NCBI RefSeq assembly: GCF_000349325.1
Contig: NC_020504.1
Location: forward strand, 4,808,053 to 4,872,052
Direction: 5' to 3'
Length of the DNA stretch: 64,000 nt
DNA from: Streptomyces davaonensis JCM 4913
GTDB taxonomy: Bacteria > Actinomycetota > Actinomycetes > Streptomycetales > Streptomycetaceae
Part shown: piece by piece, positions 16,843 to 26,351 of the stretch
Position numbering within the stretch: position 1 is the first letter of the stretch
Layout: every line of letters starts with the position of its first letter
Position numbers and translations under genes: made by a program
The notes under the pieces: model-generated
Told to the model about the DNA's origin: nothing
The model's input: the letters and a program-made list of their open reading frames with translations, nothing else
Databases searched by the model: none

Positions 16843-17772
16843 GCTCAGCAGCAGGTCCCGTACCTGCCTGACATGCGGGTTCTCGGAGGTCCCCGGGCGT
16901 TGGACCAAGTACCCGGTGTTGATCGGCGCGTCCTCCGGCTCATGCAGGGGGACCAACACGCCTGCGGACAGCTCAGGTTCGCAGAGGTAGCGCGGCAGGA
17001 CCGAGAACCCCGCGCCCGCCGTCACCGCCGTCAGAACACCCCGCAGGTCCGGCATCGTCACGGCGGCCCGGCAGTTCAGGCGCTGCTCGAAGACGTGCCG
17101 CCAGTAGCGGCGGAGGATCGGGAGGTCCTCGGCGTAGGCGATCAGGGGGACGGTGTGCAGGACGCCGGGGCCCTCGGTCGTCACGCGGTCGCCGATCCGG
17201 TCCGCCCACACCGGCGCGGCGGCCAGCACGAACTCCTCGTCGAGCAGCGGGCTCGACATCAGGGCCCGGCCCCGGGGGCGGTGGGTGGCGACGACCAGGT
17301 CGTGGCGGCCCGCCCGCAACTCCTCCAGCAGCGGATCCGTCAGCCCGGGCGTCACCCGCAGCCGTACGCCCTCGGCGACCAGCGGGGCCAGCGCGGGCAG
17401 GATCCGCAGGCAGAGGACTTCGGCGGGGCCGGCCAGATGGACCGGGGCCGGCGGGCCCGCCTCCGCCGGGTCGTGGCCGGTCGCCGCGAGCAGCGCGTCG
17501 AGCGGGGCGGCGACCCTGGCGGCCAGGTCATGGGCGTACGAGGTGGGCGTGACGCCCCTGGGCAGCCGGGCGAACAGCTCGCGGCCCGACTGCCGCTCCA
17601 GGGCCTTCACCTGGGTGGTCACCGTGGGCTGGGAGATGCCCAGCAACTGCGCGGCGGCGGTGAAGGAGCCGGAGCGGTAGACGGCGAGGAACGTCCGGAC
17701 CAGGTTCAGGTCCTGGGTGACCGGGCCGGCACCCCGGGCACCCAGCGCTCCATCGGCATCCTTATGGCTCAC
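16825..17772 (-). CDS. LysR-family transcriptional regulator
   Basis: A LysR regulator of about 315 residues. The helix-turn-helix DLNLVRTFLAVYRSGSFTAA, then LGISQPTVTTQVKALE, is followed by an effector-binding domain (VHLAGPAEVLCLRILPAL, then AGAGFSVLPRYL). The start is either GTG 17772 or GTG 17721; the latter begins six residues before the helix-turn-helix and is equally plausible. It lies 32 nt downstream of the DJ-1/PfpI gene on the same strand and probably shares its transcript. The target is unknown; the inverted repeat at 18559-18583 is a candidate site. Confidence 0.88.
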   Translation of the reverse strand: MSHKDADGALGARGAGPVTQDLNLVRTFLAVYRSGSFTAAAQLLGISQPTVTTQVKALERQSGRELFARLPRGVTPTSYAHDLAARVAAPLDALLAATGHDPAEAGPPAPVHLAGPAEVLCLRILPALAPLVAEGVRLRVTPGLTDPLLEELRAGRHDLVVATHRPRGRALMSSPLLDEEFVLAAAPVWADRIGDRVTTEGPGVLHTVPLIAYAEDLPILRRYWRHVFEQRLNCRAAVTMPDLRGVLTAVTAGAGFSVLPRYLCEPELSAGVLVPLHEPEDAPINTGYLVQRPGTSENPHVRQVRDLLLSLGPTW

Positions 17773-17804
17773 ACCCGCGAGCCTAATGCGCCCGTATGGC
17801 CCGA

Positions 17805-18500
17805 TCAGGCCAGCTTCTTCAGCAGCTCGGCCGCCAGCGGGGCCGAGGAGGCGGGGTTCTGGCCGGTCACGAGGTTGCGGTCGACGACCACGTGCGGCGC
17901 CCACGGCTCGGCGGCCTGCACCTCGACGCCCGCCTCGACGAGCCGGGTCTCCAGCAGCCACTTCGCCTTGGGGGCGAGGCCGGCCTGGGTCTCCTCGGCG
18001 TTGGTGAAGGCGGCGACCTGGTATCCGGCGAAGGCGTTGGCGCCGTCCTCGCGGGTGGCGGCGAGCAGCGCGGCCGGTCCGTGGCAGACCACGCCGAGCG
18101 GCAGGCCGGAGTCGAGGGCGTCGACGAGGATCCGGCCGGAGACGGCGTCGACCGCCAGGTCCTCCATGGGGCCGTGGCCGCCGGGGTAGAGGACGGCGGC
18201 GTAGTCGCCGAGGTTCACGTCCTCCAGCCGGATGGGGCGCTGGAGCTCGGTCATCGCGGCGAGCCCCGCCGCGACCGCGTCCGCGTTCTCCTGACCGCCG
18301 TTGACCTCGGGAGCGAGGCTGCCCTGGTCGACGGTGGGAACGACGCCGCCGGGCGTGGCGACGACGATCTCGTGGCCCTCGGCGGTGAACCGCTGGTACG
18401 GGGCGACGACCTCCTCGGCCCAGAAGCCGGAGGGGTGGCGGGTGCCGTCGGCGAGGGTCCAGTAGTCGACGCCGGTCAGCACGAAGAGGATCTTCGACAT
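17805..18500 (-). CDS. DJ-1/PfpI-family (type 1 glutamine amidotransferase-like) protein
   Basis: A 231-residue protein of the DJ-1/PfpI superfamily. The nucleophile elbow is GVVCHGPAAL (Cys in CHG), preceded by AAVLYPGGHGPMEDLAVD and an acidic residue in the FWAEEVVAPY region, as in Hsp31-type glyoxalases and chaperones. It may detoxify methylglyoxal or act as a stress chaperone; the activity is unproven. The ATG at 18500 has a TCTGGAG about 10 nt upstream. It is the first gene of a probable pair with the LysR regulator. Confidence 0.88.
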   Translation of the reverse strand: MSKILFVLTGVDYWTLADGTRHPSGFWAEEVVAPYQRFTAEGHEIVVATPGGVVPTVDQGSLAPEVNGGQENADAVAAGLAAMTELQRPIRLEDVNLGDYAAVLYPGGHGPMEDLAVDAVSGRILVDALDSGLPLGVVCHGPAALLAATREDGANAFAGYQVAAFTNAEETQAGLAPKAKWLLETRLVEAGVEVQAAEPWAPHVVVDRNLVTGQNPASSAPLAAELLKKLA

Positions 18501-18558
18501 GGTGAGAACTCCAGAGAGTGCAAGTGGTTCAGGAGCTCGAACGTAAGCCCGCCGACCC

Positions 18559-18583
18559 ATTGGTTTCCAATGAGGAATCCAAT
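18559..18583. promoter_or_regulatory. Inverted-repeat operator candidate upstream of the DJ-1/PfpI gene
   Basis: ATTGGTTTCC (18559-18568) and GGAATCCAAT (18574-18583) form an inverted repeat with one mismatch and a 5-nt spacer in an AT-rich patch 59 nt upstream of the ATG. Binding by the linked LysR regulator is inference. Confidence 0.45.
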
Positions 18584-18600
18584 CCCATCCATTGATATCC

Positions 18601-19266
18601 CTATGGCTGCACGAGACCCGTCTGATACGCGATGACGACGAGCTGCGCCCGGTCCCGCGCGTTGAGCTTGGTCATCGCCCGGTGGATGTGGGTCCGTACC
18701 GTCAGCGGGCTCACCACCAGCAGCTCGGCGATCTCGGCGTTGGACTTGCCCTCCGCCGCCAGCGCCATCACCTCCCGCTCCCGGCCGGTCAGTTCGGCCA
18801 GCCGCTCCGGGGGCGCCAGCTGGGTGCCGGGCGCCGGGGAGGTGAGGAAGCGGGTGATGAGGGTGCGGGTGGCGCCGGGTGACAGCAGGGAGTCGCCGGA
18901 GGCCACCGTGCGGATCCCGGCCAGCAGGGCGTCCGCGGTGACGTCCTTGCCGAGGAAGCCGCTGGCCCCGGCCCGCAGCGCCTGGGCGACGTAGTCCTCG
19001 GTCTCGAAGGTGGTGAGGATCAGCACCCTCGTCGCGGCGAGCGCGGGGTCCGCGCAGATCGCGGACGTGCCGGACAGGCCGTCCGTGCCGGGCATCCGGA
19101 TGTCCATCAGCACCACGTCCGGATGGTGGGCGCGGGTCAGCTCCAGCGCCTCCGCGCCGTCGGACGCCTCCCCGACGACGTCCATGTCGGGATTGGAGTC
19201 GATCAGTATCCGGAAGGTGGCCCGCAACAGGGCCTGGTCGTCGGCGAGCAGGACCCTGATGGTCAT
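18601..19266 (-). CDS. NarL/FixJ-family response regulator
   Basis: A 221-residue two-component regulator. The receiver domain has the acidic pair in LLADDQALLR, phospho-acceptor Asp in DVVLMDIRMPG and Lys in FLGKD. The C-terminal LuxR-type helix-turn-helix is LTGREREVMALAAEGKSNAEIA, then SPLTVRTHIHRAMTKL. The ATG at 19266 overlaps the kinase stop by 4 nt, so the pair is coupled. It likely controls the MMPL exporter upstream on the same strand (inference from position). Confidence 0.92.
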   Translation of the reverse strand: MTIRVLLADDQALLRATFRILIDSNPDMDVVGEASDGAEALELTRAHHPDVVLMDIRMPGTDGLSGTSAICADPALAATRVLILTTFETEDYVAQALRAGASGFLGKDVTADALLAGIRTVASGDSLLSPGATRTLITRFLTSPAPGTQLAPPERLAELTGREREVMALAAEGKSNAEIAELLVVSPLTVRTHIHRAMTKLNARDRAQLVVIAYQTGLVQP

Positions 19267-20489
19267 GGGGTCTCTCTTTCTACGGCGGCGGACGGCTGGA
19301 GCGGCAGCGCGGTGGTGACCTCGAAACCGCCCTCGGGGCGTGGGCCCGCGCACAGCTCGCCGCCGATGGAATTGGCGCGCTCCCGCATGCCCATCAGCCC
19401 GAAGCCGCCGGAAGCGGCGGTGGTGGGGGCGGCCGGTCCGTCGTTGCTGACGGTGATGAGCAGCCGCGCGTCGGCGTAGGTGAAGCGGACGTGGGCGTGG
19501 GAGCTGGTGGCGTGCTTGGAGACGTTGGTGAGGGCCTCCTGCACGATCCGGTAGGCGGTCAGGTCCGCGCCCGGCGACAGGGGGCGGGGCTCGCCCTCCG
19601 TGGTGACGGTGACGCCGAGGCCCGCCGAGCGGTACGACGCGATCAGCTCGGGCAGCCGGGCCAGGCCGGGGGCGGGCTCCAGGCCCTCGCCCTGCGGGTG
19701 GTCGTCCGCGCGCAGCAGGCCCAGGGTGGCCTTGAGCTCGCGCAGCGCCGAGGAGGTCGTACCGGTGAGGTCGTTGAGGATCTTCTCGCTCTGCTCGGGG
19801 TTGCTGCGCGCGAGGTGGGCGGCGGTACCGGCCTGCGCGTTGGCCAGCGCCAGGTGGTGGGCGACGACGTCGTGCAGCTCACGGGCGATGCGCATGCGTT
19901 CCTCGGCGACCCGCAGCCTCGCCTCCTCCTCCCGGGTGCGCTCGGCGTGCTCGGCACGGGCCTGCACGGACTCCAGGTAGTCGCGCCGCAGCCGGGCCAT
20001 GTTGCCGGCGACGATCGGCAGGGCCAGCCAGAAGACGGGTCCGATCACCGTCAGGACGATGGAGAGATCGGGGATGTTCTCGCTGGCCACGTTCACGGTC
20101 AGCAGCGCCACCGCGACGACGGCGGCGTACGCGCGGACGGTCCTGCGGTCGCACAGGACGGCGAGCCAGTACATCGCCGCGAGCAGCGGGGCCAGCAGCA
20201 GCGGGGTGAGCAGATAGCCGCGCGCGATGGCGGCGACCGTGACCAGCGCGACCACGACGACGACCGTGCGCGTGTGGGTGCGGTACTTCAGCAGGACGAA
20301 GCAGGACAGGCCGAGCATGACCTCCAGGGGCTTGCCCGAGTCCGGGGTGCTGGTGCCGGGGAGGCTGAGCTGGGTGCCGAGGCTCGCGCAGCCGATCAGG
20401 GCCAGCACCATCACCACGTCGAGGGCGCGCGGCCAGCGCGCCGCGTAGCGCTCGATGCGGTCGGCGTAGCTCTCCATGTTGGTGATCAC
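19263..20489 (-). CDS. Sensor histidine kinase (HisKA_3 type)
   Basis: A 408-residue NarL-type sensor kinase. About four to six membrane helices occupy residues 20-165, with no large extracellular domain. A coiled coil then leads to the HisKA_3 motif MRIARELHDVVAHHLALA and a HATPase domain ending in GFGLMGMRERANSIGG. It phosphorylates the overlapping response regulator. The start is GTG 20489, with GAGAG upstream; ATG 20477 is an alternative four codons later. The signal is probably sensed at or in the membrane. Confidence 0.92.
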   Translation of the reverse strand: MITNMESYADRIERYAARWPRALDVVMVLALIGCASLGTQLSLPGTSTPDSGKPLEVMLGLSCFVLLKYRTHTRTVVVVVALVTVAAIARGYLLTPLLLAPLLAAMYWLAVLCDRRTVRAYAAVVAVALLTVNVASENIPDLSIVLTVIGPVFWLALPIVAGNMARLRRDYLESVQARAEHAERTREEEARLRVAEERMRIARELHDVVAHHLALANAQAGTAAHLARSNPEQSEKILNDLTGTTSSALRELKATLGLLRADDHPQGEGLEPAPGLARLPELIASYRSAGLGVTVTTEGEPRPLSPGADLTAYRIVQEALTNVSKHATSSHAHVRFTYADARLLITVSNDGPAAPTTAASGGFGLMGMRERANSIGGELCAGPRPEGGFEVTTALPLQPSAAVERETP

Positions 20490-20589
20490 GGGCGGCTCTC
20501 TCGGTCAGTGGTGCTGACATCCATGGTGGACGATGCGGGGCCGCCCGGGTCGGTGACGACGACCACGGGCGGCCCCTGCGCCGCACGCC

Positions 20590-22806
20590 TCAGGCGCGCG
20601 CGACCTCCTTCTCGGCCGGTACGGCGGACGGCTCGACCGGACGGTTCAGCGCCTCGCCCTCCACGTCGACCCGGGGCAGGATCCGGTCCAGCCACTTCGG
20701 CAGCCACCAGGCCTTGTCGCCGAGCAGGGCGAGGACGGCCGGGACGATCGCCATCCGGACCACGAAGGCGTCGAAGAGGACGGCCGCGGCGAGCCCGAAG
20801 CCAATCATCTTGATCATGGAGTCGCTCTCGCCGATGAACCCGGCGAACACCGCGATCATGATCAGCGCGGCCGCCACGACCACCCGGGCGCTGTGCCGGA
20901 AACCGGAGGTCACGGCCTGGGCGGGGCTCTCGCCGTGGACGTAGGCCTCGCGCATCCGCGAGACCAGGAAGACCTCGTAGTCCATCGCGAGTCCGAAGAC
21001 GATGCCCACCAGGAAGATCGGCATCAGGCTCATGATCGGGCCGGTGGTCTCCACGCCCAGGAGTTCGGCGCCGTGGCCCTGCTGGAAGACCACGACCACC
21101 GCGCCGAGGGAGGCGAGCACCGAGAGCAGGAAGCCGAGGGCCGCCTTCAGCGGGACCAGGATCGACCGGAAGACCACCAGCAGCAGGATCACGGCGAGGC
21201 CGACCACGAGGATCAGATACGGCACCAGCGCGGACTGCACCTTGTCGGCGATGTCGATGTTCATCGCGGTGGTGCCGGTGACGTCGAAGGTGGCCCCGGT
21301 CGCGGACTCCATGTCCGGCCGCTCGCCGCGGATGGAGGTGACCAGGTCCTTGGTCTTCTCGTCGGTCGGCGCGGTGGCCGGGACGACGGAGAAGACAGCG
21401 GTGTCACCGGCCTCGTTGAACTGGGCGGGGGACACCGACACCACGCCCTCGGTGCCGCCGATCTCCTTGGAGATCGTGTCCGCGGCGGCCTTCGGGTCCT
21501 CGGCGCCCTTGGCGTCCACGACCACGGTCAGCGGCCCGTTGAAGCCGGGCCCGAAGCCCTCGGCGAGCGCGTCGTAGGCCCGGCGCTCGGTCGTCGACGT
21601 CGACTTGGCCTCGTCGCCGGGCATGCCGAGCTGGAGGTCGGTCATCGGTATCGCCAGGGCGCCGAGGCCCACGACGCCGAGGAGCAGCACGGGCAGCGGG
21701 CGGCGCAGCACGAAGCGGGCCCAGCGGGTGCCGCCGTTGTCCTTCCTCGGGGTCTCCGCGGTCGTACGGCCGGCTCGGCGGGCCTTGCGGTCCTTGCGGG
21801 CCAGGACGGCGTTGGGCCAGAAGCCGAGCAGGGCCGGGACGAGGGTCAGCGCGATCAGTACGCCGACGACGACCGCGCCCGCGGCGGCCAGGCCCATCTT
21901 GGTCAGCATCGGGATGCCGACGACGGAGAGCCCGGCGAGCGCGATGACGACGGTGAGACCCGCGAAGACGACCGCGGAACCCGCGGTGCCGGTGGCGAGG
22001 GCGGTGGCCTCCTGGGGCGCCCGCCCCTTGGCGCGCTCCTCGCGGTAGCGGGAGACGACGAACAGGGCGTAGTCGATGCCGACGGCCAGGCCCAGCATCG
22101 TCGCCAGGGTGCCGGTGGTGCTGGACAGACCGAGGGCGGTGGACAGGGCCGTGATGGTGGCCATGCTGACGGCGACGCCGATGATGGCGGTGAGCAGCGG
22201 AAGTCCGGCGGCGGCCAGCGAGCCGAAGGTGATCAGCAGCACGACCGCGGCGATGGCGACGCCGATCATCTCGGCGGCGCCGCCCGGGCCGCCGGTGTCC
22301 TCCAGGGCGGTCCCGCCGGCCTCGACGGTGAGCCCGGAGCCCTGGGCGTGTTCGAGCGCCTCCTCCAGATGCGTCTTGCTCGCGTCGGTGAGATCGACGG
22401 CGCCGACCTTGTAGGTGACGGTCGTGTACGCCGTGGAGCCGTCCTTGCTGACCGCGCCGGCCTTGAAGGGGTCCACGGCGCTCGCGACCTGCGAGCCGTC
22501 CCCGAGTTCGGCGACCGCTGCCTCGACGGCCGCCTTGTTCTCGGTGGCCGTGACCTTCTCGCCGCCCGGCGCGACGAAGACGACCCGGGCGGTGGCGCTG
22601 TCGCCGGTGGTGCCGGGGAAGCGCTCCTCCAGCAGGTCGAACGCCTGCTGCGATTCGATCCCCGGCATGGAGAACTCCTCGTCGACGGCGCCCGAGGAAC
22701 TCATGGCGCCGAACCCGACGGCGGCCAGGACGGCGGCCCAGACCAGGGCGACGCGCCAGCGCCGCCGGAAGGCCAGGCGGCCCAGTCGATACAGGAAAGT
22801 AGCCAC
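20590..22806 (-). CDS. MMPL/RND-family membrane exporter
   Basis: A 738-residue transporter of the MMPL family. It has twelve predicted helices in two halves, each half opening with one helix followed by a large extracellular loop. Typical segments are IDYALFVVSRYREERAKG and AMDYEVFLVSRMREAY, the paired GxxxDY(A/E) proton-relay motifs. MMPL proteins export lipids, siderophores or drugs; the substrate here is unknown. The GTG start at 22806 has GGAGA upstream. It lies 100 nt upstream of the two-component genes on the same strand, so signal and export may be linked. Confidence 0.9.
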   Translation of the reverse strand: MATFLYRLGRLAFRRRWRVALVWAAVLAAVGFGAMSSSGAVDEEFSMPGIESQQAFDLLEERFPGTTGDSATARVVFVAPGGEKVTATENKAAVEAAVAELGDGSQVASAVDPFKAGAVSKDGSTAYTTVTYKVGAVDLTDASKTHLEEALEHAQGSGLTVEAGGTALEDTGGPGGAAEMIGVAIAAVVLLITFGSLAAAGLPLLTAIIGVAVSMATITALSTALGLSSTTGTLATMLGLAVGIDYALFVVSRYREERAKGRAPQEATALATGTAGSAVVFAGLTVVIALAGLSVVGIPMLTKMGLAAAGAVVVGVLIALTLVPALLGFWPNAVLARKDRKARRAGRTTAETPRKDNGGTRWARFVLRRPLPVLLLGVVGLGALAIPMTDLQLGMPGDEAKSTSTTERRAYDALAEGFGPGFNGPLTVVVDAKGAEDPKAAADTISKEIGGTEGVVSVSPAQFNEAGDTAVFSVVPATAPTDEKTKDLVTSIRGERPDMESATGATFDVTGTTAMNIDIADKVQSALVPYLILVVGLAVILLLVVFRSILVPLKAALGFLLSVLASLGAVVVVFQQGHGAELLGVETTGPIMSLMPIFLVGIVFGLAMDYEVFLVSRMREAYVHGESPAQAVTSGFRHSARVVVAAALIMIAVFAGFIGESDSMIKMIGFGLAAAVLFDAFVVRMAIVPAVLALLGDKAWWLPKWLDRILPRVDVEGEALNRPVEPSAVPAEKEVARA

Positions 22807-23095
22807 GAGGAGAGGTCTCCAGATCTGGATGTCGAAGGTTCCTCAAGGCTCCCGGGGCAAGGGGTCCCGTGTCGTCGTGCGGCTGCCGACACTGCGCGGT
22901 ACTGAATCCGCAGTACTGCCCCCTTCGGGGCTCCCACCGGGGGACGACGGCGCATCGCCCTCAGGTCGCGCCCCGCCCCCGACTGTCCACAACCTGTGAA
23001 TACCTCGTGCCGCCCCCGGTGGGGTGCCCAACTCCCCTAGGTTTTCCCGTGATTGGGCACGAAAGCCCTTCGAACACAAGAGCGCGGGAGCGGCC

Positions 23096-24022
23096 ATGAG
23101 TACGAAGACAGGACCCCAGCGATACCCGGGCGCGAGCCGGGCCAACTGGTACCAGGACGACTTCGGCGGCGACGCCATGCAGGTCAACGTCGTCGTCCTG
23201 CACACCACCGAGGGCCGCTCACTGCCCGGGTACGGCGGTGGCGGCTCCGCGCCGAACCTGACGGCGGTGCCGGACCTCGGGGCGAGGAAGCTGAAGTGGT
23301 ACCAGCACTTCGACATCGAGACCTCCTCCCGGGCGCTGGTCAACCTCAGCGGCGGCGTCGAGACCAACACCCTGAACGTCTGCCAGGTCGAGCTGGTCGG
23401 CACCTGCGACCCCAAGACCCACGCGAAGTGGAAGAAGGCCGGCGACGCACACCTGTACTGGCCGGAGGCCCCGGAGTGGGCACTGCTCGGCGTGGCCCGC
23501 TTCCTGTCCTGGATGCACGAGGAGCACGGCGTCCCACTGTCCGGCCCGAAGTCCTGGCCCGCCTACCCGACGTCGTTCGCCAACGGCGGCGGCCAGCGCA
23601 TGTCGGGCACGAGGTGGGAGGCGTTCAAGGGGGTGTGCGGGCACATGCATGTGCCGGAGAATCAGCACGGCGACCCTGGTGCCGTCGACTTCGCCCGGCT
23701 GCTGAAGCATGCCAAGGCCGATCTCGATCTCGGGGACGACGAGGAGCCGACGGAGACCAAGCCTGGGACCGCCAAGCCCGCGGTGCCTGCCTTCCCCGGA
23801 CGCAAGTTCTTCCGTGCGGGTGCCTCCAACGAGCATGTGCTCACGCTCGGCAGGCAGCTGGTCAAGCGGGGGTTCGGCGATCACTACAAGGTCGGGCCCA
23901 GCAAGGTGTGGGGCGAGGCGGATCGGCTGAATGTGCGGGACTTCCAGAAGTCGCGGCCGGAGCTGCGTGGGGACGCCGACGGGCATCCCGGGCCCCTCAC
24001 ATGGCGGCTGCTGTTCTCGTGA
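23096..24022 (+). CDS. Endolysin-like N-acetylmuramoyl-L-alanine amidase with PG-binding domain
   Basis: A 308-residue protein without a signal peptide. The N-terminal PGRP/amidase-like domain has VNVVVLHTTEG, LKWYQHFDIETSSRALVN and a third His in CGHMHVPENQHGDPG. After a Glu/Pro/Lys linker (about 210-228) a C-terminal peptidoglycan-binding-1 domain follows (LGRQLVKRGFGDHYKVGP, then LNVRDFQKSRPEL). It resembles actinophage endolysins that became chromosomal genes. No other phage gene is nearby. The ATG at 23096 follows a GGGAG. The substrate is inferred from the domains. Confidence 0.8.
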   Translation: MSTKTGPQRYPGASRANWYQDDFGGDAMQVNVVVLHTTEGRSLPGYGGGGSAPNLTAVPDLGARKLKWYQHFDIETSSRALVNLSGGVETNTLNVCQVELVGTCDPKTHAKWKKAGDAHLYWPEAPEWALLGVARFLSWMHEEHGVPLSGPKSWPAYPTSFANGGGQRMSGTRWEAFKGVCGHMHVPENQHGDPGAVDFARLLKHAKADLDLGDDEEPTETKPGTAKPAVPAFPGRKFFRAGASNEHVLTLGRQLVKRGFGDHYKVGPSKVWGEADRLNVRDFQKSRPELRGDADGHPGPLTWRLLFS

Positions 24023-24150
24023 ACACTTCAATGAGAACTTAAATTACTGAACCGTAACCTACCGACCAGTATTAACCCGGTTGTTACCGGCGGTACGGTC
24101 CTGGCGAACCAACCCGCACTCCTGCCAGCCGCTTCAACAGGAGGTTCGCC

Positions 24151-25476
24151 ATGCCCGTACGCAGACGGCTCCTGGCCGCAAGCGTCATCGCCGCTGCATG
24201 TCTCGGCGCCCAGGCCCTCTCCGGGACCGCCGCCACGGCCGCGGACGAGGTCGTGTCCCGGGGCGTCACCATCCCGGCGTTCTACAACCCGCCCAGCACC
24301 CTGCCCGACGCGGACGGCGCCCTCGTCCGCACCGAGCCGCTCAAGCTGGCCCTGAGCCTGCCCAGCCTGAACGGACCGCTGCCGGGCAAGGCCACCCGGC
24401 TCATGTACAAGTCCACCGACGCGTCCGGCAAGCCGGTCGCCGTCACCGGCGCCTACATCGAACCCTCGGCCGACTGGAAGGGCGAGGGCCCCCGGCCGCT
24501 GGTCGCACTCGCCCCTGGCACCATGGGCCAGGGCGACCAGTGCTCCGCGTCCCTGGGCCTGGAGCACCCGATCCGGTTCAACGGTGAGACGGTCTCCGTC
24601 GGCTACGAGGACCTGGCGATCTACCGGCTCCTCAGCAAGGGCGCGGCCGTCGTCGTCACCGACTACGCGGGCCTCGGCGCCACCGACCGCCTGCACACCT
24701 ACGTCAACCGGGTCGACGAGGGGCACGCCCTCCTCGACGCCGCCCGTGCCGCCCGCAAGGTCGCCGGGGCCTCGGTCACCGCCGAGTCCCGGGTGGGCCT
24801 GTTCGGCTACAGCCAGGGCGGCGGGGCCAGCGCCGCGGCCGCCGAACTCCAGCGCTCCTACGCCCCCGACGTCAACCTCGCCGGCGCCTACTCCGGTGCC
24901 CCGCCCGCCGACCTGACCGAGGTCACCCGGGCCATCGACGGCAGCGGACTCGCCGGTGCGCTGGGCTGGTCCCTGAACGGCTTCGTCCAGTCCGAACCGG
25001 CGCTGAAGCCGATCGCGGACGCCCATCTGAACGCGGCCGGCAAGGCGGCGCTGGCCGACCTGTCGACGATGTGCGTGGGCGACGCCCTGTTCAAGTACGG
25101 CGGCGCCGACAGCACGAAGTGGACCAACGACGGCCGCACGGTCAGCGACATCATCGCCGCCACCCCGGAGCTGACGGCCTACCTCGACACCCACCGCATC
25201 GGCACCATGAAGCCGGCCGCCCCGGTCCGCGTGGTCACCGGCATCAGCGACGACCTGGTCCCCCACGGCCAGGCCCGGAGGCTGGCGACCGACTGGTGCG
25301 CCAAGGGCGCGAACGTGACCTACGAGGCCGAGCTGATCCCGCCCCTGGGCAATTCGCTCCTCAACCACCTCACCCCCCTGCTCACCGACCAGGGCGACGC
25401 GGTGGACTGGATCACGGACCGGCTGAACGGCAGGTCCGCGCACTCCAACTGCTGGAGCATGCCGCTCCAGCCGTGA
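24151..25476 (+). CDS. Secreted lipase (secretory LIP family)
   Basis: A 441-residue alpha/beta-hydrolase with a signal peptide ending near ATA-A (about residue 30). The nucleophile elbow is FGYSQGGGAS, preceded by AVVVTDYAGLGATD, as in the secretory lipase family. The catalytic Asp likely lies in VVTGISDDLVPHG and the His in SLLNHLTPLL. It would hydrolyse acylglycerols or related esters outside the cell. AGGAGG lies 5 nt before the ATG. The upstream region 24040-24110 is AT-rich with a small palindrome (CCGGT-TGTT-ACCGG, 24077-24090) near the probable promoter. Confidence 0.9.
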   Translation: MPVRRRLLAASVIAAACLGAQALSGTAATAADEVVSRGVTIPAFYNPPSTLPDADGALVRTEPLKLALSLPSLNGPLPGKATRLMYKSTDASGKPVAVTGAYIEPSADWKGEGPRPLVALAPGTMGQGDQCSASLGLEHPIRFNGETVSVGYEDLAIYRLLSKGAAVVVTDYAGLGATDRLHTYVNRVDEGHALLDAARAARKVAGASVTAESRVGLFGYSQGGGASAAAAELQRSYAPDVNLAGAYSGAPPADLTEVTRAIDGSGLAGALGWSLNGFVQSEPALKPIADAHLNAAGKAALADLSTMCVGDALFKYGGADSTKWTNDGRTVSDIIAATPELTAYLDTHRIGTMKPAAPVRVVTGISDDLVPHGQARRLATDWCAKGANVTYEAELIPPLGNSLLNHLTPLLTDQGDAVDWITDRLNGRSAHSNCWSMPLQP

Positions 25477-25510
25477 CGGCCCCCCACGGCCCCGATGGCC
25501 CTGACGGGGC

Positions 25511-26269
25511 TCAGTCCAGGCGGTCGGCCAGCCCGGCCGCCTGGAACGCGGTCACCACGTCCTCGCGCCCTTCCGTGAAGTGGGCCCAGCTGTCGCAGTG
25601 GACCGGCACGACACGGCGGGCGCCGAGGATCCGCGCCGCCTCCGCCGCCTGGGCGCTGTCCAGGACGAGGGCCGCGTTGTCGAAGAGGACCGGGAAGCGG
25701 GGAGCGCCCGCGAAGAGTACGGCCGTGTCGACCGGCCCGAACCGGTCCGCGATCTCCTTCACCGCGTCCAGCGAGGCGTTGTCGCCGCTGACGTAGACCG
25801 AGGGCAGTCCTTCGCCGGTGAGCACGAACCCGACCACCTGGCCCGTGACGGGCTCGACGGTCTCGCGCGGGCCGGGGCCGTGGATGGCGGGTACGGCGGT
25901 GACCGTCACCGTGCCGCCGCCGGGCCGGTCGAGATCCAGCGTCTCCCAGTCCGCCAGTCCCTTTGCGGTGCCGCCGAGCCGGGCGCCCCCGCCGGGGGTG
26001 GTCAGGGTGAGCGGCACCTCGGCCAGCAGGGCGCGGCCCGCGCGGTCGAGGTTGTCCGCGTGCTCGTCGTGGGAGAGCAGGACCACGTCTATACGGCCCA
26101 GTTCCGCGGGAGCGGCCGAGGTCGGGGCCAGCTTGCGCAGGGTCGGACGGCCCGGGTTCGGGTACTCGCCGGGGGCGTCGAAGGTCGGGTCGGTGAGGAA
26201 GTTCAGGCCGCCGTACTCGAAGAAGGCGGTGGGGCCGCCGAGGACGCGGATGGGCAGGGTGCTGGACAT
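25511..26269 (-). CDS. MBL-fold metal-dependent hydrolase
   Basis: A 252-residue metallo-beta-lactamase-fold enzyme of the UlaG/L-ascorbate lactonase-like branch. The metal motif is SHDEHADN, with further ligands expected at AIHGPGP, VYVSGDNAS and VVPVHCDSW. The substrate is unknown. It is divergently transcribed from a CGNR regulator gene, and three copies of a 9-bp repeat lie between the two starts, so the regulator probably controls this gene. The ATG at 26269 is the only start fitting the fold. Confidence 0.88.
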   Translation of the reverse strand: MSSTLPIRVLGGPTAFFEYGGLNFLTDPTFDAPGEYPNPGRPTLRKLAPTSAAPAELGRIDVVLLSHDEHADNLDRAGRALLAEVPLTLTTPGGGARLGGTAKGLADWETLDLDRPGGGTVTVTAVPAIHGPGPRETVEPVTGQVVGFVLTGEGLPSVYVSGDNASLDAVKEIADRFGPVDTAVLFAGAPRFPVLFDNAALVLDSAQAAEAARILGARRVVPVHCDSWAHFTEGREDVVTAFQAAGLADRLD

Positions 26270-26281
26270 GGATCAGGGCTC

Positions 26282-26335
26282 CTCACGGATGAGAGATTAG
26301 CTATCCGTGAGAGACGGTAGCCCTTTCTCACGGAT
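26282..26335. promoter_or_regulatory. Operator-like triple repeat in the MBL/CGNR divergent promoter
   Basis: CTCACGGAT (26282-26290) and ATCCGTGAG (26303-26311) form a perfect 9-bp inverted repeat with a 12-nt spacer. A third copy CTCACGGAT lies at 26327-26335. They fill the gap between two divergent genes, the pattern expected of a site bound by the adjacent CGNR-type regulator. Confidence 0.65.
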
Positions 26336-26351
26336 GGGCGCAACACGTACC

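Noticed and set aside
20590..22806. Plus-strand frame at 20893-22905 opposite the MMPL gene
   Set aside because: Gly/Asp/Arg-rich antisense translation; the minus frame has helices and MMPL motifs.
23096..24022. Possible prophage because of an endolysin-like gene
   Set aside because: No integrase, structural, holin or other phage genes are nearby; single domesticated-type gene.
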